Assembly: GCA_016930895.1 (NCBI GenBank)
Contig: JAFGFV010000330.1
Span: 1-11,762, forward strand
Source: Spirochaetales bacterium
GTDB taxonomy: Bacteria > Spirochaetota > Spirochaetia > SZUA-6 > DRHE01
Length of the DNA: 11,762 nt
Direction of reading: 5' to 3'
Both the position numbers and the translations under genes were made by a program. Every line of letters starts with the position of its first letter. Positions within the stretch are counted from its first letter, which is position 1. This document shows positions 1-5,881 of the stretch, piece after piece. The notes under the pieces are model-generated. The model was not told where the DNA came from. It did not search any database and worked only from the letters and a program-made list of their open reading frames with translations.

Positions 1-1
1 C

Positions 2-748
2 AATCCGCCCCCAACGCTGGAGGATCTCCTGTACACCGGATTCTACCCGCGCATCTTCGACCGCAAGCTCAATCCCACGGAGGCGTGTTCCTTCTACGTA
101 AGCACCTACGTGGAACGGGACCTCAGGCAACTCCTCAACGTCCGCGACCTCGCCCAGTTCGAAGTCTTTCTCAGGCTCTGTGCGGGACGCACGGGTCAGC
201 TCCTCAACCTGACCACCCTTGGTGACGACACCGGAATCAGCCACAGCACGGCCCGGCACTGGCTGTCGATCCTGGAGGCCAGCTACGTGGTCAAGCTGCT
301 GCGGCCGTACTACAGGAACTTCGGCAAGCGGCTGGTCAAGGCGCCGAAGCTGCATTTCCTCGACACCGGCGTGGCCGCCTTCCTGCTGTCCATCACCGAA
401 AAAACTCAGCTGCAAAGCCACCCGCTCAAAGGCGCGCTCTTCGAGTCGTTCGTGGTGTCTGAGCTCCTCAAGCGGCGCTTCAACCGCGGACAGGCCGACA
501 ACCTGTACTTCTTTCGGGACAGCAAGGGGCTGGAAGTCGACATGGTCCTGGATTTCGGGCAGGAAGTCGAGCAGGTCGAGATCAAGGCCGGCAAGACTCT
601 GAGCGCGGACTCGCTTGCCCCACTGCTCAAGTTCCGACAGCTGCACGGCGGGGTGAGGCAGTCCTACGTCGTCTACGGGGGCAGCCAAACCCTGCGCCGG
701 GAAGGCGTCCGGGTCGTAGGCTGGAGGGGGGTCGGCAGCCTCGGGTAA
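2..748 (+). CDS. AAA-family ATPase with DUF4143 C-terminal domain, 5'-truncated
   Basis: The frame is open from base 2, so the gene starts before the window; 248 C-terminal residues are visible. They match my memory of the bacterial/archaeal ATPases with an N-terminal AAA_14 P-loop domain and a C-terminal DUF4143. Seen here are GFYPRIFD followed by YVSTYVERDLRQLLNV (the junction with the AAA part), a winged-helix-like stretch with HSTARHWLSILEASYVVKLL, then PYYRNFGKRLVKAPKL and FLDTGVAAFLL. The C-terminal GLEVDMVLDF and VEIKAGK resemble the E-V-D...E-I-K core of PD-(D/E)XK nuclease-like folds, which this family commonly shows. Walker A and B would lie upstream of the window. The cellular role is poorly defined; members often behave as stand-alone accessory genes. 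It converges on the CGGC-domain gene. A GTG at 110 lies in frame but cannot be the real start, because the conserved sequence continues upstream of it. Confidence 0.88.
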   Translation, partial: NPPPTLEDLLYTGFYPRIFDRKLNPTEACSFYVSTYVERDLRQLLNVRDLAQFEVFLRLCAGRTGQLLNLTTLGDDTGISHSTARHWLSILEASYVVKLLRPYYRNFGKRLVKAPKLHFLDTGVAAFLLSITEKTQLQSHPLKGALFESFVVSELLKRRFNRGQADNLYFFRDSKGLEVDMVLDFGQEVEQVEIKAGKTLSADSLAPLLKFRQLHGGVRQSYVVYGGSQTLRREGVRVVGWRGVGSLG

Positions 749-751
749 CCG

Positions 752-777
752 CGGAAGCTTCCGTCAGGGAAGCCTTT
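752..777 (+). terminator. weak hairpin after the ATPase gene
   Basis: Two overlapping dyads follow the stop: a perfect 12-bp palindrome CGGAAGCTTCCG at 752-763, and a stem GCTTCC (757-762) / GGAAGC (768-773) with a 5-nt loop followed by CTTT. The site sits between convergent genes, where a terminator is expected. The T run is short, so this is a weak call. Confidence 0.3.
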
Positions 778-821
778 GGCGGCTGGGGCAGACCGCCGGT
801 TCAGCGGATGGTGCCTGCCCT

Positions 822-1286
822 CTACCTCTTCAGGAACCCCGGCAGGGTCGAATCGTAGCGCCGGCTCGCCTCGGGATCGTCCACGAGGGGCTCCAGGTAC
901 TGCTGCAGCTCCGGCGTCCAGTCCCCGGCATGGGTGTGCGCGGTGATGTAGTTCGTGGGCATGGGATGGCTGCCCACGACCACTGGGAGCCCCACGTAGT
1001 CCCGGATGTACGTGATAAAGTCCTCGAGGTAAGGACAGGGCGGATAGCCGGCGAGAAAGCAGGAGGCCAGAATGATCTCCTCGGCCCCGTATTTCTTCAT
1101 CTCCGCGGGGGCCCGCTCCAGTCGCTCTCCCGGGCAGCCGCCGCAGGGGATGAAGCCGACCACCTCGATGGGCTCGTCCTTCGGGTACTTGCGGAACACC
1201 CCGGCGCGCTCCTGTATGGCCATGAAGCATTTCCCGCCGATGCAGGTTCGCTCCCGATTGCAGATGATGATTCCGATCTTCGCCAT
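822..1286 (-). CDS. CGGC-domain cysteine-rich protein
   Basis: A 154-residue protein that looks complete. The start ATG at 1286 is preceded by GGGAG about 7 nt upstream and opens directly into the conserved MAKIGIIICNRERTC strand; the frame stays open further upstream, but nothing conserved lies there. It carries the eponymous motif IPCGGCPGE (C48, C51). Other cysteines are C9, C15, C20, C76 (ASCF) and C84 (PPCPY), giving seven in all, and GSHPMP (H107) follows. The CGGC domain (about 110 residues, Pfam PF08821 from memory) is a small cysteine-rich domain found mainly in anaerobic bacteria and archaea. The cysteines suggest binding of metal or an Fe-S cluster, but no reaction is established to my knowledge. 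There is no signal peptide or membrane segment, so it is presumably cytoplasmic. It is divergent from rpiA across 141 bp and shares a promoter dyad with it. Confidence 0.85.
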   Translation of the reverse strand: MAKIGIIICNRERTCIGGKCFMAIQERAGVFRKYPKDEPIEVVGFIPCGGCPGERLERAPAEMKKYGAEEIILASCFLAGYPPCPYLEDFITYIRDYVGLPVVVGSHPMPTNYITAHTHAGDWTPELQQYLEPLVDDPEASRRYDSTLPGFLKR

Positions 1287-1319
1287 GGCTGTCTCCCGTC
1301 CTGATGTGAACTCTACGCC

Positions 1320-1348
1320 ACGGTATTCCGATGCGGCCGCTTTGTCAA
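1320..1348 (-). promoter_or_regulatory. sigma-70-like promoter for the CGGC-domain gene
   Basis: Read on the minus strand, TTGACA (1348-1343) is followed by a 17-bp spacer and TACCGT (1325-1320). The -35 is consensus and the -10 is poor (3 of 6). It points at the CGGC-domain start at 1286 and would give a leader of about 25 nt. The -35 lies in the left arm of the inverted repeat at 1344-1361. Confidence 0.45.
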
Positions 1349-1361
1349 ACCGTGGTTTGAC
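1344..1361. repeat. 18-bp inverted repeat between divergent promoters
   Basis: GTCAAACC-GT-GGTTTGAC is a perfect 8-bp inverted repeat with a 2-bp centre. Each arm contributes five bases to an outward-pointing -35 hexamer (TTGACA on minus, TTGACG on plus). It could be an operator, or simply two back-to-back -35 elements. The 8-bp arms extend past the -35 bases into AACC/GGTT, which favours a protein site. Confidence 0.55.
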
Positions 1362-1386
1362 GCGGGCCCCTGAAACGTGCCCTAAT
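1357..1386 (+). promoter_or_regulatory. sigma-70-like promoter for rpiA
   Basis: TTGACG (1357-1362), an 18-bp spacer, then CCTAAT (1381-1386; 4 of 6 match to TATAAT). It would start transcription near 1393, about 35 nt before the rpiA ATG. The -35 hexamers of the two divergent promoters are only 8 bp apart, so both are unlikely to be occupied by polymerase at once. Confidence 0.45.
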
Positions 1387-1427
1387 AGCCGGGGAACACG
1401 GACTACCACGACGGGAAGGGACGAGGC

Positions 1428-2135
1428 ATGGACGCTGCAGGGATCAAGCAGGCAGTAGGCAGGGCGGCGGTGGACGCGCTGGTGAGGGACGGGATGAAGC
1501 TCGGTCTGGGCACGGGCTCCACGGCGGTAGAGGCGGTCTACCGGGTCGGCGAGCTTCTGCGCGCCGGGACCCTGCAGGACATCAAGGCGGTGCCGACCAG
1601 CTTCCAAACCGTGGTGGCCTGCCAGACAGAGGGCATCTCCCTGTGGACCCTGAACGACCCGGTCATCGGCGGGGCCCTGGACCTGACCATCGACGGGGCC
1701 GACGAGGTCGACCCCCAGTGGCGCCTGATCAAGGGAGGGGGGGCGGCCATGCTCATCGAGAAGATCGTGGCCCACGCCTCCCAGGCGTACTGCATCATCG
1801 TAGATGACTCCAAGATCGTCACGCGCCTGGGGGAGAAGGCCCCCGTGCCGGTGGAGGTCTTTCCGGAGGCTTTGACCACCGCCACGCGGAGCCTGGAAGC
1901 CCTGGGCGGCACCGTCGAGCTGCGCATGGCGGTCCGCAAAGACGGTCCGGTGACCACGGACCACGGCGGTTTCGTGCTGGACGTCCGCTTCCCCCACGGC
2001 TTCGATCCGCCCCGGATGGAGCGGGAGATCATGGCCATCCCGGGGGTCACGGCCAACGGGATCTTCACCTGTCCGGTCACGGACCTGATCGTCGGCGCCC
2101 CGGACGGCAGCACGGATCATCGCCGTAAGCTCTAG
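1428..2135 (+). CDS. rpiA: ribose-5-phosphate isomerase A
   Basis: A 235-residue protein, close to the usual 220-235 for RpiA (EC 5.3.1.6). It interconverts ribose 5-phosphate and ribulose 5-phosphate in the non-oxidative pentose phosphate pathway (cytoplasm). Visible family motifs are the phosphate-binding loop GLGTGSTA (26-33), DGADEVD (89-95), KGGGAA (102-107) followed by the catalytic-type Glu in IEKIVA (E111), IIVDDSK (123-129), and TDHGGFVLDV where the family usually has a TDNGN-type sequence. By homology with E. coli RpiA, D89/D92, K102 and E111 are the active-site residues. ATG 1428 is chosen because AAGGGA lies 6 nt upstream and the N-terminus aligns with the family. It appears monocistronic, divergent from the CGGC-domain gene and with a separate promoter for the next gene. 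A G7 run at 1737-1743 encodes part of the conserved GGG and is not a frameshift. Confidence 0.96.
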   Translation: MDAAGIKQAVGRAAVDALVRDGMKLGLGTGSTAVEAVYRVGELLRAGTLQDIKAVPTSFQTVVACQTEGISLWTLNDPVIGGALDLTIDGADEVDPQWRLIKGGGAAMLIEKIVAHASQAYCIIVDDSKIVTRLGEKAPVPVEVFPEALTTATRSLEALGGTVELRMAVRKDGPVTTDHGGFVLDVRFPHGFDPPRMEREIMAIPGVTANGIFTCPVTDLIVGAPDGSTDHRRKL

Positions 2136-2156
2136 CACCCCAGAACATATCTCCCT

Positions 2157-2166
2157 CTGATATCAG
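2157..2166. repeat. 10-bp palindrome upstream of the acylase promoter
   Basis: CTGATATCAG is a perfect palindrome ending 6 bp before the proposed -35 of the acylase promoter. The position suits a regulator site, but a single 10-bp palindrome could arise by chance. Confidence 0.25.
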
Positions 2167-2172
2167 GAAAAT

Positions 2173-2202
2173 TTGCGGCACCCGAAAGCCCTGTCCTATA
2201 CT
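2173..2202 (+). promoter_or_regulatory. sigma-70-like promoter for the penicillin-acylase-family gene
   Basis: TTGCGG (2173-2178), an 18-bp spacer, then TATACT (2197-2202, 5 of 6 match). It lies in a locally AT-rich patch in an otherwise GC-rich region. The start would be near 2209, leaving a 5' leader of about 96 nt. A 7-bp stem GTCCAGG (2209-2215) / CCTGGAC (2248-2254) could form at the very 5' end of that leader. A 9-bp direct repeat CCGCGGGCG (2260-2268 and 2270-2278) follows. Confidence 0.6.
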
Positions 2203-2304
2203 TAATGAGTCCAGGCTTGTCTGAGCTCCGGCCGGGATGACACACCCCCTGGACCCACTCCGCGGGCGTCCGCGGGCGCCCCACAGGAACCCGGGAGGTG
2301 AACC

Positions 2305-4914
2305 ATGAAGGCGAGGCAGGCAAGGCAGGCAGTTGCGGTGGCAGTGCTGGTGCTGGTCCAGGCAGGGACGTTGGGATGCGTCATCCTGCCCGCCCGCGCC
2401 TTTCCCAAGGCCACGGGAGCGGTGGAGGTGCCGGGACTCCAGGCCCCGGTGGAAATCATCCGGGACAGCTACGGGGTCCCGCACATCTATGCCCGGAACG
2501 CCGAGGACCTGTTCTTTGCCCAGGGGTACGTTCATGCCCAGGACCGCTTCTGGCAAATGGAGTTCTCCCGCAGGGTGGGCTCCGGGCGCCTGGCCGAGCT
2601 GTTCGGCGAGAAGCTCCTGGAGACGGACATCTTCCTGAGGACCGTGGGACTCTACCGGGTGGCGCAGAAGGAATACGAGCTTCTCGACCCGGAAGCCAAG
2701 GGCTACCTGGACGCATACGTGGCCGGGGTCAACGCCTGCATTGCCGACAAGAAGCCGGGACAGCTTGCCCTGGAGTACTCCCTGCTCAAGCTCACCGGCA
2801 CGGAGTTCGAGATCGAGCCCTGGACCGCGGCTCACAGCATCACCTGGGCCAAGATGATGTCCTACGACCTCTCCGCCAACATGGATCTCGAGCGGGAGCT
2901 CTTTGAGCTGCTCCGCACGGCCGGGGTCCCCGGAGCGGAAGACATGTTCGCCCCCTACCGGGAGGACATGCCCTTCGTGCTCACCGACGAAGAGCTCGGC
3001 CTCGGAGGGCTGCGGGCCCCCTCGGGCGGGAGCGAGCTGCACCTGGCCGGGAGGGCGATCCCCTGGTTCCTGGGCCAGGGGGCGCCGCGTGGCTCCAACA
3101 CCTGGGTCATCTCGGGCAGCAGGACCACAAGCGGCAAACCGATCCTGGCCAACGACACCCACCTGGGAATCCAGATGCCCTCCATCTGGTACGAGATCGG
3201 CCTGCACACGGTGGATGAACAGGGCCGGCCCCTGGAGGGCGCCCCCGGCCAGTACCAGGTGCGCGGGTTTTCCTTTCCCGGCTACCCCGGAGTCATCATC
3301 GGCCACAACGGCCGGATCGCCTGGGGCATCACGGATTTCGGTGACGACGTACAGGACTTCTACTACGAGAGGATCAACCCCCTGAACCCCAGCCAATACC
3401 TGGCCGGCGGTCAGTGGCGGGACATGAAGATCCGTCACGAGCGCATCGACATCCAGGGCCAGGAGCAGCCGTACGTGCACGTGGTCCGGGAGACCCGCCA
3501 TGGCCCCATCGTCACCGACCGCGGCGGCTACAAGCCTTTGGAGAGCTACGGTTTTGCGCCCCAGGGAGAGTTCCCCGACAACCTGGAGCTGTCGGCGGTC
3601 GCCCTACGCTGGACGGCCCTCGAGCCCGGCCGCATCTGGATGTGCTTCGTCCGCCTGAACCGGGCCCGGAGCTTCGAGGAGTTCCGTGACGCCTTCCGGT
3701 ACTTCGACGGCCCGGTTCTGAACGTGAGCTATGCCGACACCGCGGGCAACATCGGCTACCAGACCACCGGCTGGATCCCGATCCGCCCCGTCGGGGAGGG
3801 CCGCATCCCGGTCCCCGGCTGGACGGAGGAGTTCGAGTGGAGCGGCTACGTCCCCTTCGACGAACTGCCCTCCGCCCTCAACCCGGAGAAGGGATACATC
3901 ATCAGTGCCAACAACCCGGTCGCCAGCCCCAGCTACCCGTACATGCTCGGCACGACCGCGGCGTACGGATACCGGGCCCGCAGGCTCGCGCAGATGATCG
4001 AGAACGACCCCGACGGGGTATCGATCGAAGACACCATGCGGATGCAGGCCGACGTGACAGACCAGGCGGCCGGAGAGATCACGGCCTACCTGCGCGGCCT
4101 GAATCTCGCCGCGCCGCCGGTGTCCGATCTCCTGAGGGAGAAGGAGCCCCTCAGCAGGAAGGACCGCAAGAAGAAGGCGAAGCTCGAGGCCCAGGTCGAG
4201 GCGGCCCTCGAACCCGCCCGGGAGCGCCTGCTCGCCTGGGACGGCAACATGGACATGGAGAGCGCCGAGGCCACCCTGTACGGGTTCTTCTTCCTGTCGC
4301 TGATCGAGGAGACCTTCGAGGACCAGTACCCGTACCAACGCTGGCCCAAGGCCAAACACGCCCGCATGCAGAACGCTCTCTACTACCTGCTGGAGGACCC
4401 GGAGAACCCCTGGTGGGACGACGCGCGCACCCCGGAGATCACCGAGTCCCGGGACCTTATCCTCGTACGGGCTTTCCGCAAAGCCGTTGAGCGCGGGATC
4501 GAAGAGCTTGGAGCCAAGCTCGAAAAATGGGAATGGGGGGACGTGCACACCACCGAGTTCCGCAACGCGACCCTTGGGGAGTCGGGGATCAAGCTCATCG
4601 AGAAGATCTTCAACCGGGGGCCGGTCGCGACCCCCGGCAACGCGACCACGGTCTACGCGGCGGCCTGGAAAAAGGACGAGCCCTTCGCCGTGAACCATGG
4701 GACCACCAACCGCCAGATCATCGACCTGGGCGACATCGCCAGGAGCTTCATGATGCACGCTCCCGGGCAGAGCGGGCACCCGCGCCACCGCCACTACGAC
4801 GACTACATCGATCCCTGGCGCAAGGTGGAGTACCATCCGACCCTGTTCGACCGGGCCGACGTGGAGGACAACCAGAGGGCGCGGCTCCTGCTGAGGCCGG
4901 CTACCGCCGAGTAA
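2305..4914 (+). CDS. exported penicillin acylase family (Ntn-hydrolase) protein
   Basis: An 869-residue precursor of the penicillin acylase/AHL acylase family (peptidase S45), which hydrolyses amide bonds of N-acyl substrates after self-cleavage into alpha and beta chains. The N-terminus is basic, then hydrophobic (about residues 10-29), with a possible signal peptidase I site after ARA (30-32); C25 sits in only an imperfect lipobox. RDSYGVPHIYA, GYVHAQDRFWQME and VGSGRLAELFG mark the alpha chain. The autocleavage and nucleophile site is RGSNTW, with Ser264 the predicted first beta residue. NDTHL puts His at position 23 of the beta chain (H286), as in AHL and cephalosporin acylases rather than Gln as in E. 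coli PGA. HNGRIAWG (from 334), an NN pair at 536-537 (catalytic-Asn candidate) and a C-terminal GQSGHP complete the signature. ATG 2305 has GGGAGGTG 4 nt upstream. A Lys/Glu-rich segment precedes ARERLLAWDG. The substrate cannot be read from sequence; acyl-homoserine lactones, peptides and other amides are all possible. Confidence 0.93.
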   Translation: MKARQARQAVAVAVLVLVQAGTLGCVILPARAFPKATGAVEVPGLQAPVEIIRDSYGVPHIYARNAEDLFFAQGYVHAQDRFWQMEFSRRVGSGRLAELFGEKLLETDIFLRTVGLYRVAQKEYELLDPEAKGYLDAYVAGVNACIADKKPGQLALEYSLLKLTGTEFEIEPWTAAHSITWAKMMSYDLSANMDLERELFELLRTAGVPGAEDMFAPYREDMPFVLTDEELGLGGLRAPSGGSELHLAGRAIPWFLGQGAPRGSNTWVISGSRTTSGKPILANDTHLGIQMPSIWYEIGLHTVDEQGRPLEGAPGQYQVRGFSFPGYPGVIIGHNGRIAWGITDFGDDVQDFYYERINPLNPSQYLAGGQWRDMKIRHERIDIQGQEQPYVHVVRETRHGPIVTDRGGYKPLESYGFAPQGEFPDNLELSAVALRWTALEPGRIWMCFVRLNRARSFEEFRDAFRYFDGPVLNVSYADTAGNIGYQTTGWIPIRPVGEGRIPVPGWTEEFEWSGYVPFDELPSALNPEKGYIISANNPVASPSYPYMLGTTAAYGYRARRLAQMIENDPDGVSIEDTMRMQADVTDQAAGEITAYLRGLNLAAPPVSDLLREKEPLSRKDRKKKAKLEAQVEAALEPARERLLAWDGNMDMESAEATLYGFFFLSLIEETFEDQYPYQRWPKAKHARMQNALYYLLEDPENPWWDDARTPEITESRDLILVRAFRKAVERGIEELGAKLEKWEWGDVHTTEFRNATLGESGIKLIEKIFNRGPVATPGNATTVYAAAWKKDEPFAVNHGTTNRQIIDLGDIARSFMMHAPGQSGHPRHRHYDDYIDPWRKVEYHPTLFDRADVEDNQRARLLLRPATAE

Positions 4915-4918
4915 GGGC

Positions 4919-4953
4919 ACCGCCGGCGCCGGCGGCTCCGGCGCCGCCGGTTT
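4919..4953 (+). terminator. GC-rich stem-loop after the acylase gene
   Basis: Arms at 4919-4932 and 4938-4951 pair over 14 bp with one mismatch around a 5-nt loop (CGGCT), followed by a short T tract (TTT 4951-4953). It begins 5 nt after the stop codon. The stem is very strong but the U tract is short. The last two Ts are also the first bases of the next promoter's -35. Confidence 0.7.
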
Positions 4954-4981
4954 GACACCCCCCGCGGCCGTGGCGTAGGCT
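4952..4981 (+). promoter_or_regulatory. sigma-70-like promoter for the panB operon
   Basis: TTGACA (4952-4957, consensus), an 18-bp spacer, then TAGGCT (4976-4981, 3 of 6). The start would be near 4988, which leaves only about 11 nt before the ATG at 4999 and would place the AGGAGG inside or at the edge of the transcript start. The -35 is strong; the -10 position is uncertain. Confidence 0.45.
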
Positions 4982-4998
4982 GGAGGCAGGAGGACGCC

Positions 4999-5856
4999 AT
5001 GGCCAAGAAAAAGCTCATGATCCACGAGCTCTACCGGATGAAGGCGGAAGGCCGCAAGGCGACCTGGCTCACCGCCTACGACTACCCGACCGCCCAGTTC
5101 GCCGAAGCCGCCGGCCTGGACATGCTCCTGGTGGGCGATTCCCTCGGCATGTGCGTGTACGGCTATCCCGGCACCGTGCCGGTGACCATGGACCAGTGCA
5201 TCGTGCACAGCGAGGCGGTGCGCCGCGGGGCCCCGAACACCTTCGTGATCGGCGACATGCCGTTCATGAGCTACCAGAGAAGCGACGAGGACGCGGTGAC
5301 CAATGCGGGGCGCTTCCTCAAGGAAGCCGGGGTGGACGCCATCAAGCTGGAGGGGGGGCGCCGGGTGGCCGGGCGGATCCGGGCCATCGTGGACGCCGGC
5401 ATGGTGGTGTGCGGGCACCTGGGCCTGACCCCCCAGAGCTCCGGGCAGCTCGGCGGGCACAAGGCCCAGGGGCGCAGCGTCGAAAGCGCCGAGGCGGTGA
5501 TCGAGGACGCCCTGGCCGTGCACGAGGCGGGGGCGCACCTGCTGCTTCTGGAGGCGGTGCCGCCGGAGGTGGCGGGGTTCGTCGCGAAGAAGCTTGCGAT
5601 TCCGGTGTACGGCATCGGCGCTGGCCCGGACTGCGACGGACAGCTGTTGATCGTGTCCGACCTGATCGGGCAGTTCCAGGCCTTCACTCCCAAGTTCGTC
5701 AAGAAGTACGCTGACGTAGCCTCGGTGATCACGGCAGCCATGCAGGCGTACGTGCAGGACGTGCAGGCGGGGGCCTTTCCGGCGGACGAGCACTGCTACC
5801 ACATGCTCGAAGGGGAGGAGCCCAAGTTCCAGCGCCTGGCCGACAAGTACCGGTAG
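4999..5856 (+). CDS. panB: 3-methyl-2-oxobutanoate hydroxymethyltransferase (ketopantoate hydroxymethyltransferase)
   Basis: A 285-residue protein, somewhat longer than the usual 260-275. PanB (EC 2.1.2.11) transfers a hydroxymethyl group from 5,10-methylene-THF to alpha-ketoisovalerate, making ketopantoate, the first committed step to pantothenate and CoA (cytoplasmic, TIM barrel). Seen are TAYDYP (25-30), VGDSLGM (45-51, metal-ligand type D47), IGDMPF (84-89, D86), KLEGG (116-120, E118), GHLGLTPQS (139-147), GHKAQGR (153-159), LLLLEAVP (181-188, with the catalytic-type Glu E185) and GIGAGP (205-210). ATG 4999 has AGGAGG 6 nt upstream. It is followed after 25 bp by an unrecognised gene with the same ribosome-binding context, so the two are probably cotranscribed. 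panC and panD are not adjacent. The CVYGYPGT stretch after GDSLGM differs from E. coli-type PanB but lies in a variable part. Confidence 0.95.
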   Translation: MAKKKLMIHELYRMKAEGRKATWLTAYDYPTAQFAEAAGLDMLLVGDSLGMCVYGYPGTVPVTMDQCIVHSEAVRRGAPNTFVIGDMPFMSYQRSDEDAVTNAGRFLKEAGVDAIKLEGGRRVAGRIRAIVDAGMVVCGHLGLTPQSSGQLGGHKAQGRSVESAEAVIEDALAVHEAGAHLLLLEAVPPEVAGFVAKKLAIPVYGIGAGPDCDGQLLIVSDLIGQFQAFTPKFVKKYADVASVITAAMQAYVQDVQAGAFPADEHCYHMLEGEEPKFQRLADKYR

Positions 5857-5881
5857 CGCCTCGAAAGGCAGGAGGAATGCC

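Noticed and set aside
1737..1743. G7 run in rpiA (a similar one in panB at 5352-5358) as phase-variation tracts
   Set aside because: Both encode conserved glycines (KGGGAA and KLEGG), are short, and are expected at this base composition.
1287..2138. N-terminal extension of the CGGC-domain frame through rpiA
   Set aside because: The extension is antisense to rpiA and crosses the divergent promoter; the conserved domain and a ribosome-binding site begin at 1286.
2077..3501. 474-codon minus-strand frame opposite rpiA and the acylase gene
   Set aside because: It is the shadow of two genes with conserved active sites and shows no recognisable domain.
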